This document shows, piece by piece, positions 26,601-36,307 of a stretch of 64,000 nucleotides of DNA. The DNA lies in contig CANMQX010000006.1 in the NCBI GenBank assembly GCA_947500135.1, positions 124,001-188,000 on the forward strand, read 5' to 3'. The number at the start of each line of letters is the position of its first letter. Within the stretch, counting starts at the first letter, position 1. This DNA is from an uncultured Paracoccaceae bacterium (GTDB taxonomy: Bacteria; Pseudomonadota; Alphaproteobacteria; Rhodobacterales; Rhodobacteraceae). The notes under the pieces are model-generated. The model searched no databases, was not told the DNA's origin, and worked only from the letters and a program-made list of their open reading frames with translations. Position numbers and translations under genes: made by a program.

Positions 26601-27632
26601 TCAAGCAGAGGCACGCAATATAAGTTTTGCTGGGTATAGAACCTCATCCCGGTCAGCGCCCCGGACCTCAGAATCAATGGCGCGCATCAATGCTTCGACA
26701 CTTTCGCTGGACACCGAATCATAATCATGGGCGGCTGTTGTCAGTGACGGGCAGGTAAATCGGGAATAAGGGTGGTCATCATGTGACGCCACGCGCAACG
26801 CACAACCGGCACCACTGCCAACCCGCAAACCCTTTTCATAGCAGGCAGACAGAAACCCAATGGCCAGCCGGTCATTACTGCACAACACCGTGTCTCCAGT
26901 CAGGATCTGGTTCTCAATCGCCCATAGACCTCCCAGCCGCCCAATCTCTTCAAAGCCCCAGCCTTCGCCCGGTATCTGCACAAATTTCGGCTCATGACCC
27001 AGTTCTGTCATAATATCGATATAGGCCTGACGACGTTTGTTGGCGTTCGGGTTGGCCGGGGTCTTCATCTCAAAAAAGCATGGCGGCTGGCCAGAACGGC
27101 ACAGGTACGTCACCGTCTGAGCAACAAAGCTATAATTGTCGGACCCAACGAAATAATCACCCAAACCCTCTAAATTGCTGTCAAAAAGAACGGTTGGCAC
27201 ATCGCGGCAGAACGCCTCCAGCACCTTCTTGTCGGTCGCCCGGCCCAGCGGGGCGATCAATACACCTGCCGGCTTCAGCAGGCGCAGGTTATCCAAAATC
27301 TCTGATTCCAGTTCCGGTTCACCATGTGACCCGAACAGGGTTGGCGCATATCCTGCATCCATGCAGCGTCGCTCAATATTCCGGGCAATCTCGGCAAAAA
27401 ACGGGTCAGCCAGATTGGGCACAACAACGCCGATGGTTTTTGTCAGCTTGCGGTTTTGATTAACCGCATAGAAATTCGGCCGGTAATCATATTCCTCCAG
27501 CGCCGCCTCGATCTTGCCACGGGTGGATTTGCGCACGCTGCTGGGGTCGTGGAAATATTTGGAAACCGTCGGGCGCGAGATTCCGCTAACCTCCGCAAAC
27601 TCTTCCATATTCTTGATTTTACGTTCACCCAT
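26601..27632 (-). CDS. LacI-family regulator of the polyol locus
   Basis: The 343-aa regulator has an N-terminal LacI HTH (about residues 5-50: MEEFAEVSGISRPTVSKYFHD) and a periplasmic-binding-like effector domain from about residue 62 (TIGVVVPNLADPFFAEIARNIE). The start at 27632 (MGERKIKNM) fits the family; longer frames add non-homologous residues. It is upstream of smoE on the same strand and divergent from the GatZ-type gene, so it can control both. A polyol or its phosphate is the likely inducer. Confidence 0.87.
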   Translation of the reverse strand: MGERKIKNMEEFAEVSGISRPTVSKYFHDPSSVRKSTRGKIEAALEEYDYRPNFYAVNQNRKLTKTIGVVVPNLADPFFAEIARNIERRCMDAGYAPTLFGSHGEPELESEILDNLRLLKPAGVLIAPLGRATDKKVLEAFCRDVPTVLFDSNLEGLGDYFVGSDNYSFVAQTVTYLCRSGQPPCFFEMKTPANPNANKRRQAYIDIMTELGHEPKFVQIPGEGWGFEEIGRLGGLWAIENQILTGDTVLCSNDRLAIGFLSACYEKGLRVGSGAGCALRVASHDDHPYSRFTCPSLTTAAHDYDSVSSESVEALMRAIDSEVRGADRDEVLYPAKLILRASA

Positions 27633-27802
27633 GCGGTACCTACTTGATCGTTTCTGCGCCCCCGTGTCACCTTGCCATCGCAAAGCAAATTACGCCACTG
27701 GGGTACTATCCAAATCTTTACGCGCGATATGTTTTGATCGACTGTAGGCAAGCCAATCGGCTGCGGTCAACACCAAAGACAACGACAAATGAAGGAAGCA
27801 TA

Positions 27803-29056
27803 ATGGCCCTTGTCCACGATCTGATCACCCAAAACCGGACCGGCAATGCCATTGGCCTCCCCTGCTTTTGTACCGCAAATGAACAGGTGCTGCGCGCAGT
27901 TCTGGCCTATGCATCCACCCATAATTTCCCCGCTGTGATCGAGGCGACATGCAATCAGGTCAATCAGGATGGCGGCTATACCGGCATGACCCCTGCTGAT
28001 TTCGTGGGTTGGTTGAAAGGCATGGCGCAAGATGCCGGAATACCAATGGAAAACCTGATCCTTGGCGGCGACCACCTTGGGCCCAACCCATGGAAATACG
28101 AACCGCTGGATCAGGCGATGACCAAGGCGCGCGCGATGGTAAAGGATTATGTCGGCGCCGGTTTCACCAAAATCCATCTGGATGCCAGCATGGCCTGCGG
28201 CGGCGAACCCAATCCCAGTTTCGCGCAAATCGCTGAACGGGCCGCCGACCTGTGTGCCGTGGCCGAAACCCACGCGCCTGACCCCGGCAAACTGGTCTAT
28301 ATCATCGGGACCGAAGTACCGATCCCCGGCGGCGAAACCGAAGAACCCGCAGCACTCGACATGACCTCCCCTGCCCGGCTGGCCGACACGATCGGCACGC
28401 ATCACGATGCCTTCGCCGCGCGTGGGCTGACCGATGCGTGGGCGCGCGTGGTGTCAGTCGTCACCCAACCCGGCGTCGATTTCGGCCACAGCTCTATCTA
28501 CCCCTTCATACCGGCAAAGGCGCAGCCGCTCAGCGACGCGATCCTCAACCATGACGGCCTGACGTTCGAGGCACATTCAACCGATTACCAATCCACCGGC
28601 GCCCTCGCCGATCTGGTCAAACAGCATTTCTTCTTCCTCAAGGTCGGCCCCGAACTGACCTTCCGCTTCCGCGAGGCGATCTGGGCGCTCGCCGAGCTTG
28701 AGGACCAGACTTGCCCCACCCCGTCGAACATCCGCGACATCATTGACCAGCAAATGACCGACAATCCCGGCAACTGGCAGGCCTACTACACCGGCAACGA
28801 GGCAGAGATCGCAACACAGCGCATCTACAGCTATAGCGACCGGATCCGATATTACTGGAACGACCCGCAGGTCGGCGCAGCCTTACAGACGATGATCGCC
28901 AACCTGCAACAAATCACGATCCCTGAAACCATGGTCTCTCAAGCCTTCATGGGGCTGGAATTCGGCAATATCCCGACAGACCCAAACCAGTTGATCCAGT
29001 CGCACATCACGCGCTGCATCAGCCGGTACTATCAGGCCGCAGGCTTCACGTCGTAG
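27803..29056 (+). CDS. Tagatose-bisphosphate aldolase non-catalytic subunit (GatZ/KbaZ family)
   Basis: The 417-aa protein belongs to the GatZ/KbaZ family, which stabilises or activates the class II aldolase that splits tagatose 1,6-bisphosphate. Recognisable segments are NLILGGDHLGPNPWKY near residue 85, GFTKIHLDASMACGGEPNP near 122, and FEAHSTDYQS. AAGGA precedes the ATG at 27803. No catalytic partner (GatY/KbaY) lies in the window, so it may work with a remote gene or have its own role in ketose metabolism. The 170-nt gap to the divergent LacI gene contains TTTACGCGCGATA (27717-27729), a partial match to the LacI operator. The stop overlaps the convergent metal permease by 11 nt. Confidence 0.83.
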   Translation: MALVHDLITQNRTGNAIGLPCFCTANEQVLRAVLAYASTHNFPAVIEATCNQVNQDGGYTGMTPADFVGWLKGMAQDAGIPMENLILGGDHLGPNPWKYEPLDQAMTKARAMVKDYVGAGFTKIHLDASMACGGEPNPSFAQIAERAADLCAVAETHAPDPGKLVYIIGTEVPIPGGETEEPAALDMTSPARLADTIGTHHDAFAARGLTDAWARVVSVVTQPGVDFGHSSIYPFIPAKAQPLSDAILNHDGLTFEAHSTDYQSTGALADLVKQHFFFLKVGPELTFRFREAIWALAELEDQTCPTPSNIRDIIDQQMTDNPGNWQAYYTGNEAEIATQRIYSYSDRIRYYWNDPQVGAALQTMIANLQQITIPETMVSQAFMGLEFGNIPTDPNQLIQSHITRCISRYYQAAGFTS

Positions 29057-29870
29057 CGCGGGCGCGCAAGTTTGCCCGCACAAAGGCAACGATAAATACC
29101 AGCGTCAGGATCAGGATCACCGTGGGCGCGGGCGCGCTGTCGATGAAGAAACTCAGGTAAACGCCCAGAAATCCCGAAACCGCTGTCACGCCCACGGCAA
29201 TTGGCAGCATCAGGGCAAAACGGCGGGTGACCAGAAACGCAATCGCCCCTGGGGCGATCAGCAGGCCAATCGACAAGATGATCCCCACCGCCGACAAGGT
29301 CGCCACGATGGTGAGCGAGATCAGCGACAGCAATCCGTAATGCAGCCAGCGCACCGGCAACCCGACGGCCTGCGCCTGTATCGGATCAAACGCATGCAGC
29401 ATCAGGTCACGCCGTTTGGCCAGCACCACAAGGGCCACAAACCCCGCGATCACCCCGGCCGTCCAAAGGTCAGTATCAGACACGCCCAGCATATTGCCGA
29501 ACAGGATGTGATCCAGATGCACATCGGTCGTGATCTTGGTGTAAAGCACGATGCCAAATCCAAACATCCCCGAAAACACGATCCCCATGACGGTATCCTG
29601 TTTCACCCGGCTGTTTTCAGCCAGAAACCCGGTCGCCAGCGCACAGATCATGCCCGCACAAAACGCCCCGATGATCAGCGGGATGTTCAGCAGATAGGCG
29701 ACAACAACCCCCGGCAACACCGCATGACTGATCGCATCGCCCATCAGCGACCAACCTTTCAGCACCAGATAGCACGATAGCAGGCTGGTGGGGACCGCTA
29801 TGATCAGCATCATCACAAAGGCGTTGTTCATGAACGCAAACTGAAAGGGGAACAGCAAAGCCTCCATCAT
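29046..29870 (-). CDS. sitD: Metal ABC transporter permease, second (SitD type)
   Basis: The 274-aa permease of the ABC-3 family has about eight hydrophobic segments and the family motif SHAVLPGVVVAYLLNIP near residue 40. Two permease genes plus ATPase and binding protein define SitABCD-type manganese/iron importers. It overlaps sitC by 4 nt. Confidence 0.85.
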   Translation of the reverse strand: MMEALLFPFQFAFMNNAFVMMLIIAVPTSLLSCYLVLKGWSLMGDAISHAVLPGVVVAYLLNIPLIIGAFCAGMICALATGFLAENSRVKQDTVMGIVFSGMFGFGIVLYTKITTDVHLDHILFGNMLGVSDTDLWTAGVIAGFVALVVLAKRRDLMLHAFDPIQAQAVGLPVRWLHYGLLSLISLTIVATLSAVGIILSIGLLIAPGAIAFLVTRRFALMLPIAVGVTAVSGFLGVYLSFFIDSAPAPTVILILTLVFIVAFVRANLRARATT

Positions 29871-30724
29871 CCGCGCTCTAACGCCAATGCGGCCTTACGA
29901 CGGGCGGCCAGATAGCCGTGTTTAGGCGCGAAAAAGAACGCGGTCAAAAATATCAGCGTCTGCAACGACACGATAAGCCCCCCGGTCGCACCATCCAGAA
30001 AATAGCTCAGATAAGCGCCGATAAAACTGGTCCCTGCCCCAATCGCCACGCTCAGCATCAACAGGCGCGGAAACCGATCCGTCAGCAAATAGGCCGTCGC
30101 CCCCGGTGTCACCACCATGGCAATCACCAGAAACGCGCCCACTGTTTGCAACGCGGCGACGCAAGACGCGGACAACAGGGTAAAGAACACAACCCGCAAC
30201 ACATCCGGGCGCAACCCGATGGACCGCGCATGGTTTTCATCAAAGAAGGTGACCATCAGGTCCTTCCACTTGGCTAGCAACACAGCCAGCGTGACAAAGC
30301 CAATGATCGCCAGCTGTAAAGTATCCGCAGGCGTAATCGCCAGAATATTGCCCATCGTAATCGTCTGCACGCTGACAGATGTCGGCGACAGCGACACCAT
30401 GAACAGCCCCAGCCCAAAGAAGGACGTGAAAATCAAGCCAATGATCGTATCCTCTTTCAACCCCGACCGCTGGTTCAGAAACAACATCGCCCCGGCCGCC
30501 AGCCCGCCGGCGGCGAATGCCCCTAACGCAAATGGCAGGCCCAGCATGTAGGCACCAGCCACCCCCGGTACGATGGAATGGCTCAGCGCGTCACCGATCA
30601 GCGACCAGCCTTTCAGCATCAGATAAGCGGACAGGAATGCGCAAACACCACCGACCAAGGCACTGACCCACATCGCATTGAACATGTAGTTATAGGCGAA
30701 AGGTTCCAGCAGCGTGGCGATCAT
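29867..30724 (-). CDS. sitC: Metal ABC transporter permease, first (SitC type)
   Basis: The 285-aa ABC-3 family permease is a paralogue of its neighbour and shares its [19 protein letters not shown] signature near residue 40. It forms the heterodimeric membrane channel with SitD. The start overlaps the sitB stop as ATGA. Confidence 0.85.
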   Translation of the reverse strand: MIATLLEPFAYNYMFNAMWVSALVGGVCAFLSAYLMLKGWSLIGDALSHSIVPGVAGAYMLGLPFALGAFAAGGLAAGAMLFLNQRSGLKEDTIIGLIFTSFFGLGLFMVSLSPTSVSVQTITMGNILAITPADTLQLAIIGFVTLAVLLAKWKDLMVTFFDENHARSIGLRPDVLRVVFFTLLSASCVAALQTVGAFLVIAMVVTPGATAYLLTDRFPRLLMLSVAIGAGTSFIGAYLSYFLDGATGGLIVSLQTLIFLTAFFFAPKHGYLAARRKAALALERG

Positions 30725-31563
30725 TTGCCCGCCTCGTCGCCATAAACAACAAAGGGGCGTTCATCATCGGTGATGACCCGGATTTCGCGACTGTCATCGT
30801 CGTCATGCAGGTCGGCACCACCCAAGACGAAATGGCGCAGCACGCCGCCAAAGGCATGTTCCAGATTTTCGCGGGTAAACACGGCCTCTGTCAGGCCATA
30901 GGCCAGCACCGTTTCCTTCACCAACACCGTGCGGTCACAGAATTCGGGGACAGAGCCGAGGTTATGGGTCGATACCAGCATCACACGGCCTTCATCGCGC
31001 ATCTCGCGCAACAGGGCGATAATCGCTTCTTCAGTCTGCACATCGACCCCGGTAAACGGTTCATCCAGCAGGATCACCTGACCTTCTTGGGCAAGGGCGC
31101 GGGCCAGAAAAACACGCTTGCGCTGACCACCCGATAACTCACCAATCTGGCGATACCGGTAATCGACCATATTCACCCGGCCTAGCGCTGCGGTCACTGC
31201 ATCATGATCGGCCTGCGCCGGGCGGCGGAAAAATCCCATATGGCCATAACGGCCCATCATCACGACGTCTTCGACCAGCACGGGGAAGGTCCAGTCGACC
31301 TCCTCAGATTGCGGAACATAGGCCACGATATTGCGGCGCAGGGCCTCTTTCACCGTCAGGCCCATCACCTCAATCTCGCCCCTTGCGGCGGGGACAAAGC
31401 CCATGATGGCCTTGAACAGGGTCGATTTACCGGCACCATTGACGCCCACAAGACCGGTAATGGTGCCGGTCGGTATTTCAAAACCGGCATCGCGCAGGGC
31501 GGTATGACCATTGCGATAGGTGACGGTCACATCGCGGGCAACGATGCCTTTGGTTTCGGTCAC
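30721..31563 (-). CDS. sitB: Metal ABC transporter ATP-binding protein (SitB type)
   Basis: The 280-aa ATPase has Walker [10 protein letters not shown] (about residues 40-48), signature LSGGQRKR and Walker [13 protein letters not shown]. The acidic, histidine-containing stretch near the C-terminus ([13 protein letters not shown]) may bind metal. It overlaps sitA and sitC by 4 nt each. Confidence 0.88.
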   Translation of the reverse strand: MTETKGIVARDVTVTYRNGHTALRDAGFEIPTGTITGLVGVNGAGKSTLFKAIMGFVPAARGEIEVMGLTVKEALRRNIVAYVPQSEEVDWTFPVLVEDVVMMGRYGHMGFFRRPAQADHDAVTAALGRVNMVDYRYRQIGELSGGQRKRVFLARALAQEGQVILLDEPFTGVDVQTEEAIIALLREMRDEGRVMLVSTHNLGSVPEFCDRTVLVKETVLAYGLTEAVFTRENLEHAFGGVLRHFVLGGADLHDDDDSREIRVITDDERPFVVYGDEAGK

Positions 31564-32450
31564 TTGGTCAATCCTTCCGCGATTGTTTCGGTCGTCACAC
31601 GCAGCAGATCCAGATAGGTCGGCACCGGGCCATCCGCCTCTGTCAGGCTGTCCACATATAACACCCCACCATAGGCCGCATCTGTTTCGCGGGCCACCTG
31701 CTCTGCCGGCGCTTGCGACACGGTGCTTTCACAAAAGACCGCCGGGATGTCATTGGCGCGGACCCCGTCAATCACCTTGCGGACCTGTTGTGGGGTGCCC
31801 TGCGCATCGGCATTGATCGGCCACAGATACAGCTCCTGCATCTCAAAATCGCGCACCAGATAGCTGAACGCACCTTCACAGGATACAAGCCAACGCTGAT
31901 CGGCAGGGACAGCAAGGATCGCCTCACGCAGCGGAGTGATGGCAGCGGTAATTTCGGCCTTATACGCTTCTGCATTGGCGGTGTAGGTCTCAGCATTCTC
32001 TGGATCATGCGCAATGAATGCATCGCGTATATTATCCACATAGATCAGCGCGCCAGACAGGCTCATCCATGCATGGGGGTTGGGCTTGCCGTCATATTCT
32101 CCTTCCGCGATGCTCATCGGTTCAATCCCATCGGTCAAGGTCACGCTGGGCACGTCGGACAGGTTGGAAAAGAACTGCGCAAACCACAATTCCAGGTTCA
32201 AACCATTCCACAGGATCAGGTCAGCATCCTGTGCGCGAATGATGTCGCGTGGGGTGGGCTGATAGCCATGAATTTCGGCACCCGCCTTGGTGATACTTTC
32301 CACCACGGCAGCATCACCCGCCACATTGCGCGCCATATCGGCAATCACGGTAAAGGTCGTCACCGCCTTAAACTTGTCATCGTCCGCAGCAGCACCATTT
32401 GCCAGACCAGCGGCACAGATCAACGCAAGAAATGTCTTTGTCAGTCTCAT
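31560..32450 (-). CDS. sitA: Manganese/iron ABC transporter substrate-binding protein (SitA type)
   Basis: The 296-aa cluster A-I metal-binding protein has a signal peptide ([22 protein letters not shown]) and metal-ligand regions HGYQPTPRD (first histidine), NPHAWMS (second histidine), a glutamate near SCEGAFSYL and an acidic residue near [11 protein letters not shown]. Histidine-histidine-glutamate-aspartate ligand sets are typical of manganese/iron rather than zinc. I use the ATG at 32450, where the signal peptide begins. It is the first gene of sitABCD behind a Fur/Mur-type box. Confidence 0.88.
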   Translation of the reverse strand: MRLTKTFLALICAAGLANGAAADDDKFKAVTTFTVIADMARNVAGDAAVVESITKAGAEIHGYQPTPRDIIRAQDADLILWNGLNLELWFAQFFSNLSDVPSVTLTDGIEPMSIAEGEYDGKPNPHAWMSLSGALIYVDNIRDAFIAHDPENAETYTANAEAYKAEITAAITPLREAILAVPADQRWLVSCEGAFSYLVRDFEMQELYLWPINADAQGTPQQVRKVIDGVRANDIPAVFCESTVSQAPAEQVARETDAAYGGVLYVDSLTEADGPVPTYLDLLRVTTETIAEGLTK

Positions 32451-32494
32451 CAATAGAAGCCTTTCACGAAAGCGGTTTCCTTTTGTTTTGCATA

Positions 32495-32509
32495 TGAGAA
32501 TTATTCTCA
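32495..32509. promoter_or_regulatory. Fur/Mur-type operator upstream of sitA
   Basis: TGAGAA-TTA-TTCTCA is a perfect 6+3+6 palindrome matching Fur-family boxes. It abuts the downstream edge of the candidate -10, where binding would block transcription. In Rhodobacterales the manganese-sensing Fur homologue Mur is the expected ligand for a sit operon. Confidence 0.75.
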
Positions 32510-32539
32510 ATTGTAAATGCTATTGATAATAATTCGCAA
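32510..32539 (-). promoter_or_regulatory. Candidate sitABCD promoter
   Basis: On the leftward strand TTGCGA (32539-32534) and TACAAT (32515-32510) are separated by 18 nt. The -10 is directly followed by the Fur/Mur-type palindrome, and sitA starts 60 nt downstream. Confidence 0.6.
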
Positions 32540-32753
32540 GAAATCGCAAAAGGTTAACGGGGCGTTTAGAATTGGACCGCGCGGTGCCTTAAACAGGGAA
32601 TTGGGGAAAAGGGGGTCCGACGTTTTGCCGACGTGTCGCCGACGCTTTGCAGACCGATGATTTTGGCACCAATCCCCAGCGTTAACTGACGATTCGGCAA
32701 AACCGCGAGAACGCGTGTCAAAGGCACCGTCACGCACCCCCACCGAACGTTGC
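32540..32753. other. Intergenic stretch without a supported gene
   Basis: This 214-nt stretch lies between the sit promoter and the end of the long leftward polysaccharide locus. I see no reading frame with family similarity and no convincing terminator; CCGACG-type short repeats (near 32617 and 32640) are the only structure. Confidence 0.5.
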
Positions 32754-33551
32754 TTAGGTGCCGCCTTTGCGCGCGCGGATATCGTCCGCGATGGCGCGGG
32801 TGATCCTGACCAGTTCCGCCTGATTGGCCGCATGATCCATCGGCCCGGCCAGATAGGCGCGCAGTTTCTTCATCTCTTCCACAAACCCGGCCTGATCTGG
32901 AATTTGCCGAAAATCACGCGACAGGATCGTCTGGGTGGATCCCATCCGCAAATGCTCTGACAGGACCAGTTCCGCAGGCAAACGCCCATGCCCCAACCGG
33001 GCAATGCCGCCGAAACCAAAACTTACGTCATGATCGCGCAGGATGCCCGCCGCATGTTCAATCACCCCGTCAGCGACCAGTTCGAACATGAAATCAAGCC
33101 CGAACCCAAGGTGTAAGTCATTCAAACCTAACAGAATATCATCAACACCATCCAGTGCTGCAATCGCGGGCAATCGCGCCAACGCGGCAGGTGTTTCGGC
33201 CAGATAGGTGACGGGAACCCGGCCATCCACAATATCGCGAAACGCCCGCACCTCATCAGGATGGGTAAACATCGGCAGCATCAGCCGATCAGCACCACGG
33301 GCGATCACGGCGTCCACCTCCGCCTTGGTCCCATCAAACAGCGGATTCACCCGCACCAGCAATTCGGAGGTCGAAAGCACCCCGCATATCGCCGTCACAT
33401 CATCCAGCGTATGGCGCGAAATGACCGTGTTCATATTGAGTTGGCGGGCCTCTTTGCCATTGATCTCAAGGTCCACCATCACACGGTCGACGCCCGCCGC
33501 CTCAACCGCCGCCGCGCGTTCGGGATCTACCTCGATGTAGATGAATTTCAT
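32754..33551 (-). CDS. HpcH/HpaI-type aldolase or citrate lyase-like protein
   Basis: From the ATG at 33551 the protein is 265 aa with the HpcH/HpaI phosphoenolpyruvate-binding TIM-barrel pattern: VDRVMVDLEINGKE near residue 30, GADRLMLPMFTHPDEVRAF near 95 and DDILLGLNDLHLGFGLD near 140. Such enzymes join or split 2-oxo acids and aldehydes; some relatives (SbnG of staphyloferrin synthesis) act as citrate synthases. It begins 1 nt after the PLP decarboxylase stop and closes the polysaccharide operon. The pairing with a decarboxylase recalls SbnG/SbnH, but no siderophore synthetase is present, so the substrate is unknown. Confidence 0.65.
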   Translation of the reverse strand: MKFIYIEVDPERAAAVEAAGVDRVMVDLEINGKEARQLNMNTVISRHTLDDVTAICGVLSTSELLVRVNPLFDGTKAEVDAVIARGADRLMLPMFTHPDEVRAFRDIVDGRVPVTYLAETPAALARLPAIAALDGVDDILLGLNDLHLGFGLDFMFELVADGVIEHAAGILRDHDVSFGFGGIARLGHGRLPAELVLSEHLRMGSTQTILSRDFRQIPDQAGFVEEMKKLRAYLAGPMDHAANQAELVRITRAIADDIRARKGGT

Positions 33552-33552
33552 A

Positions 33553-34776
33553 TCAGTCAAACCTGAAATTCTGGAAAACCTCATCCATGCTCTGCCGTGT
33601 CTTGATCAGCCGTAAGTCGCTGCCATCACGCAATAAAACCGGATTGGCAGGCAGGATAAATGGCGGGCGCATCACCACCGAATACGACCCGACATTGTCA
33701 TAACAAACAAAGTCATCCACCCGCAGCGGGGCTTGCACGGCCTCTGACAGAATATCCTTTTCAATGCAGGTATAGCCCACAATATCAAAGGGTTCGCCGT
33801 CATCTGCACGGGGTTCGCGCAACACAGGCGTCAACGGCAAATTGCGCGACCGGGCCGTTGGGCTGATGTCAAAACTGCTGCCTGCAACGGTCGCAAAATT
33901 GCGACCCCGGATCGATTTCGTGGACACAACCTGCGTATAGAATTGCTGCGTATCCGCCACCAAGGCGGTGCCGGGTTCAAGGAACAAAGCAGGCAATTTT
34001 CCCCGCCCCGCCAAGCTCTTGGTCAGGCGCTCACCGATCAGTGCGCCGTAATCAGAAAAGCTGGCAGGCGGCGATGCGAAGGACTGGCGCAGGCTGTCGG
34101 GCATGTTGCTGAAATAGCCGCCGCCGATATTCAGAATGTCGGGCAGCGTATCGGGGAATAACCGGTTCACCAGACCAACCAGCCGGTCCGTACGACGGCC
34201 AAAACTTTCCAGATCACGGTCCGGGAAATGGCAATGCAGCCCTTTCAAAACAACGCTTTGCAGCTGCGCAATGCCATCCAGCATCGCCGTGAATTCCGGC
34301 CCGTCCACATCCAACCCAAAGCGCGAGATATCGTCATCATTCAAGGCAAAGTTGCAGCGCAAAACCACGTTGATCGACCCCGCAGCCCCCGGTGCAATGT
34401 CCTGCAACATCACCAGATCGCGCGCACTATCAAGGTTCAGGGTCGCACCCGACAGGGCGGCATCCTTAAACGCCGCAGCCCCCTTGTAAGGCCCATTGAA
34501 TATGATCCGCGGCCCCGGCACACCCAGACGGCGCGCCAGATTATATTCCATCGACGATACCACCTCGGCAAAACCGCCCATTTCATGCACGATCCGGCAA
34601 AGCTGCGGAGTGTAGTTGGTCTTGTAGGAATAGCCGATATTCACATCCGGGTAGTGATCTTCAAACGCGCCCAGCAAGGCACTGAAATTGCTACGGAACC
34701 GCGCAGCATCCAGCATGAAAAACGACCGCCCATGTTCTGCGGCCAAACCCTGCGCCGCCGCCCAATCAAGTGTCAT
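33553..34776 (-). CDS. PLP-dependent decarboxylase, alanine-racemase fold (DAP/ornithine decarboxylase-like)
   Basis: The 407-aa protein belongs to fold-type III decarboxylases. NIGYSYKTNYTPQLC near residue 47 carries the Schiff-base lysine, GLHCHFPDRD a cofactor-contacting histidine, LNIGGGYFSNMP the glycine-rich phosphate-binding loop, FLEPGTALVAD the conserved arginine/glutamate region (glycine-threonine variant), and GYTCIEKDIL the second-subunit cysteine. Substrate could be an amino acid such as diaminopimelate, ornithine or diaminobutyrate, or a carboxylated adduct; this is not decided by sequence. It lies between the initiating sugar transferase and the aldolase, overlapping the former by 4 nt. 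Confidence 0.75.
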   Translation of the reverse strand: MTLDWAAAQGLAAEHGRSFFMLDAARFRSNFSALLGAFEDHYPDVNIGYSYKTNYTPQLCRIVHEMGGFAEVVSSMEYNLARRLGVPGPRIIFNGPYKGAAAFKDAALSGATLNLDSARDLVMLQDIAPGAAGSINVVLRCNFALNDDDISRFGLDVDGPEFTAMLDGIAQLQSVVLKGLHCHFPDRDLESFGRRTDRLVGLVNRLFPDTLPDILNIGGGYFSNMPDSLRQSFASPPASFSDYGALIGERLTKSLAGRGKLPALFLEPGTALVADTQQFYTQVVSTKSIRGRNFATVAGSSFDISPTARSRNLPLTPVLREPRADDGEPFDIVGYTCIEKDILSEAVQAPLRVDDFVCYDNVGSYSVVMRPPFILPANPVLLRDGSDLRLIKTRQSMDEVFQNFRFD

Positions 34777-35375
34777 GAATGCTCCTGCTTGCGCTTTTCA
34801 ATCGTGCTTTTGCGGCTCACCACGACCCAGATGGTTTGCAGGATAATCCGCAGATCAATCAGCACGCCCCACCGGGCAAACAGATCGATATAGCGGTTGT
34901 CAAAAACGATCTTTTGCGGCCAATCCAGCTCATTCCGGCCAGACACCTGCGCCAGCCCAGTTACACCCGGTTTCATGCGAAACCGGCGCTTCATCTCGGG
35001 CGTGAAATCGGCGATATCGCCCAGCTCGTAAGTCACCGGCGGGCGTGGCCCAACCAATGCCATGGAACCGTTCAAGATATTGAAAAACTGCGGCAATTCA
35101 TCAAGGCTGGTCATGCGCAAAAAATGTCCAACCCGCGTGATCCGATCATCATCATCATAGCTGAACAAGCCGGTGCCCATCTGTTCGGCGTTTTCAACCA
35201 TCGTGCGGAATTTATACATCTTATAGGGCACAATATCGCGACCCAGACGTTCCTGCACAAAGAACACGCCCCCCTTGCTGTCCCGCTTGATCCACAGCGC
35301 AATGAGGATCATCGGCAACCCGAAAATGGCCAGCCCGATCAGCGCCCCTGTGATATCCATCAACCGTTTGATCAT
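34773..35375 (-). CDS. Undecaprenyl-phosphate sugar transferase (initiating, WcaJ/PglC type)
   Basis: The 200-aa enzyme is a short bacterial sugar transferase that starts polysaccharide repeat assembly by moving a sugar phosphate to undecaprenyl phosphate. MIKRLMDITGALIGLAIFG contains the re-entrant membrane helix; FFVQERLGRD, YKMYKFRTM, TSLDELPQFFNIL and LVGPRPP are the catalytic-domain motifs. The ATG at 35375 overlaps the aminotransferase stop. It lacks the multi-spanning N-terminal domain of long WcaJ proteins. Confidence 0.9.
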   Translation of the reverse strand: MIKRLMDITGALIGLAIFGLPMILIALWIKRDSKGGVFFVQERLGRDIVPYKMYKFRTMVENAEQMGTGLFSYDDDDRITRVGHFLRMTSLDELPQFFNILNGSMALVGPRPPVTYELGDIADFTPEMKRRFRMKPGVTGLAQVSGRNELDWPQKIVFDNRYIDLFARWGVLIDLRIILQTIWVVVSRKSTIEKRKQEHS

Positions 35376-36307
35376 GCATTGTCTTCCGTCAGCCAGACGC
35401 CTGTGCGCCATGTCGGATGGGCCGGGTCTGTGCCATCTGCAATATCCAGATAGGCGGCCAGCAATGCACGGGTCACCGGCCCCATGCGCCCATCCCCAAC
35501 CATAAACCGGTCAATCCCGGTGATCGGGGTCAGCTCTGCCGCGCTGCCACACAGGAAAATCTCATCCGCAAGGTACAGCTCACTGCGATCCACAACGCGA
35601 ACTTCCGTTGGCATGTCAGTGGCTTGGACCAGTTGCAAAAGCGTATCGCGTGTGATGCTTTCCAGGATCGACCCGCTGGTCGGCGGCGTGATCAACATGC
35701 CATCGCGCACCAGCATCACGCAAGACCCGGCGCCCTCACTCACCTTGCCGTCAGAATCCAACAGGATCGGCAGATCATAGCCTGCCGCCTTCGCCTCCAG
35801 ATGCGCATAGCGCCCATTGATGTAGTTTGCCCCGGCCTTGACGCGCGGCGGCATGCTCAGATCATCAATGCGCCGCCATGTGGATACGCAGGCGCGCAGC
35901 CCGGCATCATTAGTGACGTCGCGGCGCGGCTTGGCAATCGGGGCAACGAACATCTCCACCGGGGTGCTGCTATGCCATGTGCCTTCGCCATCGACAAACA
36001 AGGTCGCGCGCACAGCCAGATCGGCGTGATAGTCATTTTCATGAATGACCTGGATGATGGCCTGCCTGATCTCATCCGGGGCATAAGGGCAATCCAGCCC
36101 GATCAGCCGGCAAGAGGCGAACAGGCGGTCCAGATGGTCATCCAGACGGAACAGAAACACATCGGCACTGTCAGCATTCCAGTACCCGCGAATACCTTCA
36201 AAAACATTCAAACCGAACTGGGCAGTCGGTGAGAGAACGCTGATCTGCGCGTCCTCTGCGGGCATGATCTGCCCCTTAAACCAAATTTTACGTTTCTGTG
36301 GCATCAT
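35372..36307 (-). CDS. Class IV aminotransferase (branched-chain aminotransferase-like)
   Basis: The 311-aa PLP enzyme resembles IlvE: VFEGIRGYWN near residue 35, MPPRVKAGANYINGRYA near 155 with the PLP lysine, EGAGSCVMLVRDG near 195 and SILESITRD. In a polysaccharide locus it may make an amino acid substituent or precursor rather than serve branched-chain amino acid synthesis. Start and stop overlap the flanking genes by 4 nt, so it is firmly part of the operon. Confidence 0.75.
   Translation of the reverse strand: MMPQKRKIWFKGQIMPAEDAQISVLSPTAQFGLNVFEGIRGYWNADSADVFLFRLDDHLDRLFASCRLIGLDCPYAPDEIRQAIIQVIHENDYHADLAVRATLFVDGEGTWHSSTPVEMFVAPIAKPRRDVTNDAGLRACVSTWRRIDDLSMPPRVKAGANYINGRYAHLEAKAAGYDLPILLDSDGKVSEGAGSCVMLVRDGMLITPPTSGSILESITRDTLLQLVQATDMPTEVRVVDRSELYLADEIFLCGSAAELTPITGIDRFMVGDGRMGPVTRALLAAYLDIADGTDPAHPTWRTGVWLTEDNA

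Noticed and set aside
32754..34776. Siderophore (staphyloferrin-like) biosynthesis cluster
   Set aside because: Only the aldolase and decarboxylase resemble SbnG/SbnH; no NIS synthetase or siderophore export or uptake gene is adjacent, and the operon is otherwise for polysaccharide.
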